This document shows positions 6,195 to 8,363 of a stretch of 8,363 bases of DNA, piece by piece (within the stretch, counting starts at the first letter, position 1; each line of letters starts with the position of its first letter). A program made the position numbers and the translations under genes. The stretch is from Flavobacteriales bacterium (GTDB lineage: Bacteria; Bacteroidota; Bacteroidia; NS11-12g; UBA955). The notes beneath the pieces are model-generated. The model was not told the DNA's origin. It made no database searches and worked only from the letters and a program-made list of their open reading frames with translations. Location of the stretch: the NCBI GenBank assembly GCA_947450405.1, contig CANFVI010000068.1, positions 1-8,363 on the forward strand. Reading direction: 5' to 3'.

Positions 6195-6842
6195 ATGATT
6201 GATATTGTTCTATCCAATTGCGGTAAGAACTACCATAGAACTTGGTTATACCGAGGGATCGATTTAACAATTCCTATTAAACCGAATTGTTCCTATGCTA
6301 TTTTAGGTCCTAATGGTGCTGGAAAGTCAACTTTTACGTTAATGTTGGCAGGACAAGTATCTCCTACCGAAGGAACTCTCATCTGGAAATCTGACGGTCG
6401 TATTATTGAAGAACACGAACGACAAGATTTTTACAGTTTGGCGTCGCCTGCTTTAGAATTACCTGAGGAATTCACAATTGAAGAGTGGTTTCATTTTCAT
6501 TCAAGTTTAAAACCATTTTACCCAGGTGCAACTGTCAAAAATATTATTGAGTTATGCGAATTTCCCTCAAAAATTAAAAACAAACCCCTCATGCACTATT
6601 CTAGTGGTATGAAACAGCGAATAAAGCTCTGTTTATCGATTTTAGGCAATGAACCAATATCCATATTAGACGAGCCTTTAACAAATTTAGATACCAAAGG
6701 AATTGAACTTTACCAAACGTTGATAAAGGAATATCAAAGCAAGAAATGCTTTATCGTTGCTTCAAATAGAGAGGATGAATATTATTTCTGTAACGAAAAA
6801 TTCGTAATTGGACAGAATCAATTAGTTTCTGTTAACCAATAA
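6195..6842 (+). CDS. ABC-type ATP-binding protein with atypical Q- and H-loops, last gene of the lpx operon
   Basis: This 215-residue single nucleotide-binding domain has a Walker A motif GPNGAGKST (38-46), a signature motif in the variant form YSSGMKQR (135-142), a Walker B SILDEP with Glu160, and a D-loop TNLD (163-166). The Gln expected in the Q-loop is not found where it should be: the stretch around residues 81-87 reads SLASPAL. The switch His is replaced in IVASNRED (187-194), where Asn191 takes its place. No membrane helices are present and no permease is in the window. Spacing of four bases to lpxA suggests it belongs to the lipid A operon. I recall similar ATPases next to lpxA in other Bacteroidota, but not an established function; a role in lipid or LPS export is only inference. 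The last 21 bases overlap the 3' end of the gene on the opposite strand. Confidence 0.9.
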   Translation: MIDIVLSNCGKNYHRTWLYRGIDLTIPIKPNCSYAILGPNGAGKSTFTLMLAGQVSPTEGTLIWKSDGRIIEEHERQDFYSLASPALELPEEFTIEEWFHFHSSLKPFYPGATVKNIIELCEFPSKIKNKPLMHYSSGMKQRIKLCLSILGNEPISILDEPLTNLDTKGIELYQTLIKEYQSKKCFIVASNREDEYYFCNEKFVIGQNQLVSVNQ

Positions 6843-8363
6843 TTTACTTGTAAGCACCTCCCCCAATTCGTTGGTCATTTTAACGAGGTAAATTCCATTC
6901 GGCCATTGTTGTTGAATTTGAATTTGTTTTTCGTTCCTATTCATATAAGATTCTTGAATGAGTTTTCCTTCAATATTATAACACGTTACCTTCCAATTGA
7001 AATTGTTTGAAGGCAATTTTATTATAAATTGATTGTTTGAGGGATTAGGATAAATACTTAATTTCAAGTCTTTTACAAACTTGTTAACGCTGCCAAAATC
7101 TCCTGCTTTTTCATTCTCGGCAAACTCAAGTCCCCCACGTTTTAAACCAAAGAACATTTCTGGAATACTGTCGCCATTTATATCAGCAATTGCAGGTATA
7201 ATATTTTGACCAAAGTAAGGAGAAATAGTGTCTTTACCCACCACTTGATATAGGAATGTTTCATCAGCAATTAAACTATCCGTAATATCATGGTTGTTGA
7301 AATGATATAATCTTGGTGTTCCGAAGTAAGTTCCTAAAACAAGTTCATCAACCCCATCATTATCTAGGTCAGCAATTTTAGGGACAGCATATCCATAGCT
7401 GTCAAAACCAACAGGAGAGATATCTTCGCGCCACAAATTAGCTGTCATTCCCCAAGCATTTTTGCTAATCAATTCGAACTGCGGAAAAGCACCTCCAAGT
7501 CCTTTAAAAACAGCAACCCGTCCATTATACATTCCAATAATCAAATCGTTGATATTGTCTTTGTTGTAGTCGTAAATTTCAGGGGCAAATGCGTTTTCAT
7601 TAGGATAGTTTTGGAAATTCAATAAACTATTTGTTTTTATCTTAAATACACAATGTTTGTTTTTACCCGCTGTATTCTCATACCAAATAATTTTACCAGA
7701 ACCAGTACCTATTAAAATATCAATATCTCCGTCATTGTCTATGTCACCACAAACTGGGACAATGTGTTGAAATGCAGAATCCCCCAATAAAAACTTGGTG
7801 TTTTTTAATGTATAAACTGGCTTTCTGATCGTACCAGTGTTTTCATAGTATGAAATTTCATCTCTCAAACCACCCGACAACTCAAAATCACCATTACTTC
7901 CAACAATTAAATCTAAATCGCCATCGGCATCATAATCTATAAATTCAGGCGCCGATCTCGCTCCAAAATCTAATGACTTATCTACCAAAAAGTTTTCTTT
8001 TTGTAATTCGAAATTGGCTCCTTTTTTTGTACCCGTATTTTTGTAATAAAACACTTGGTTTGTTTCTTTTACATCTTCTACACCGTTGGGTGCTAAAACC
8101 AAATCAGTTAAACTATCTGCATTTACATCAAGCATGTAACCAGCAGGAAATGAAAACGATTGAAATGCTTTTCCTTTAACTGGAAACATTGTATCCCAAG
8201 CCACCATTGTATCGTAGTATTTCTTGTTTTCAATCTTACCGTTCTTCAATTTGGTAATTTTCTTAAAACCAACATTGGCAATATACATTTCATAATCGCC
8301 ATCATTGTCATCATCGAAGAACCAACAACTAGCACCTCCATTATGACGGGGAGCCGGCCTAGG
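6822..8363 (-). CDS. Secreted FG-GAP/VCBS-repeat beta-propeller protein with T9SS C-terminal sorting domain (5' end outside window)
   Basis: The frame is open to the right edge, giving 513 visible residues and no start. The ATG at 8288 is internal, because the 25 codons upstream of it carry another repeat motif (DDDNDGDYE). Seven calcium-type D-x-D/N-x-D-x-x-x-D/E motifs are present, for example DYDADGDLD and DIDNDGDID, some with altered positions (DVNADSLTD, DINGDSIPE). Measured from the window edge they begin at residues 17, 79, 143, 207, 265, 332 and 394, about 63 apart, as expected for blades of an integrin-like beta-propeller. The last 80 residues form a type A T9SS sorting domain: IYPNPSNNQF, then YNIEGKLI, NGIYLVKM and SKLLVNRN. 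The protein should therefore cross the outer membrane through T9SS and be released or attached at the surface. Binding partner and function are unknown. Its 3' end overlaps the ABC ATPase gene. Confidence 0.92.
   Translation of the reverse strand, partial: PRPAPRHNGGASCWFFDDDNDGDYEMYIANVGFKKITKLKNGKIENKKYYDTMVAWDTMFPVKGKAFQSFSFPAGYMLDVNADSLTDLVLAPNGVEDVKETNQVFYYKNTGTKKGANFELQKENFLVDKSLDFGARSAPEFIDYDADGDLDLIVGSNGDFELSGGLRDEISYYENTGTIRKPVYTLKNTKFLLGDSAFQHIVPVCGDIDNDGDIDILIGTGSGKIIWYENTAGKNKHCVFKIKTNSLLNFQNYPNENAFAPEIYDYNKDNINDLIIGMYNGRVAVFKGLGGAFPQFELISKNAWGMTANLWREDISPVGFDSYGYAVPKIADLDNDGVDELVLGTYFGTPRLYHFNNHDITDSLIADETFLYQVVGKDTISPYFGQNIIPAIADINGDSIPEMFFGLKRGGLEFAENEKAGDFGSVNKFVKDLKLSIYPNPSNNQFIIKLPSNNFNWKVTCYNIEGKLIQESYMNRNEKQIQIQQQWPNGIYLVKMTNELGEVLTSKLLVNRN
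6825..7061 (-). other. Type A T9SS C-terminal domain of the FG-GAP protein
   Basis: The final 79 codons carry the hallmark blocks of the Por secretion system sorting domain: YPNPSNN near its start, a central YNIEGKLI, then NGIYLVKMTN and a basic C-terminus KLLVNRN. In the known pathway this domain directs outer-membrane translocation and is usually cleaved off. Confidence 0.92.

Noticed and set aside
6841..6894. AATTTAC and GTAAATT pair after the ABC ATPase as a possible terminator
   Set aside because: The 7-bp AT-rich arms enclose a 40-base loop, there is no T-tract, and the site lies in the coding sequence of the T9SS protein.
7973..8179. 68-codon plus-strand frame inside the FG-GAP gene
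   Set aside because: It is antisense to two beta-propeller motifs, with a low-complexity Leu/Phe/His-rich translation.

Overview
The window is about 8.4 kb of AT-rich DNA from a member of the Bacteroidota, most likely a flavobacterium-like or sphingobacterium-like lineage. Three things point there: an LpxC-FabZ fusion inside an lpxD-lpxC/fabZ-lpxA cluster, a secreted protein ending in a type IX secretion (T9SS) sorting domain, and start regions that lack Shine-Dalgarno sites and carry boxes resembling the Bacteroidota -7 element (TAnnTTTG). The species cannot be named from the sequence alone.

Layout. Bases 1-375 (+) are the 3' end of a PfkB-family sugar kinase, best read as a stand-alone heptose-7-phosphate kinase of ADP-heptose synthesis. 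Bases 395-871 (+) encode an OsmC-family thiol peroxidase-like protein with a TTG start. A strong bidirectional hairpin terminator (883-914) separates it from a convergent POT-family proton/peptide symporter (938-2842, -), which carries an unusual periplasmic insert of about 140 residues. A 117-bp divergent intergenic region (2843-2959) holds weak promoter candidates and a short perfect inverted repeat. The (+) operon then runs lpxD (2960-3997), lpxC-fabZ (3994-5406), lpxA (5408-6190) and an ABC-type ATPase (6195-6842). Its genes overlap by 4 nt or are spaced by 1-4 nt. Its last gene overlaps tail-to-tail by 21 nt with a (-) gene for an FG-GAP/VCBS beta-propeller protein with a T9SS C-terminal domain (6822 to the right edge, 5' end missing).

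How the genes work together. LpxA, LpxC and LpxD are steps 1, 2 and 3 of lipid A synthesis. The fused FabZ domain acts on the same 3-hydroxyacyl-ACP pool that LpxA and LpxD consume, so the operon places competing uses of that pool under one transcript. The heptose kinase upstream supplies a precursor of the LPS inner core, so both ends of the (+) strand serve the outer membrane, although the OsmC and transporter genes and a terminator lie between them. The ABC ATPase is translationally linked to lpxA, but no membrane partner is visible.

Most of the window is housekeeping. No CRISPR array, tRNA, rRNA, insertion sequence or defence system was seen, and no gene-free stretch exceeds 300 bases. 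The points most worth a second look are the ABC ATPase with degenerate Q- and H-loops, the periplasmic domain inside the peptide transporter, and the seven evenly spaced calcium-type motifs of the T9SS cargo.
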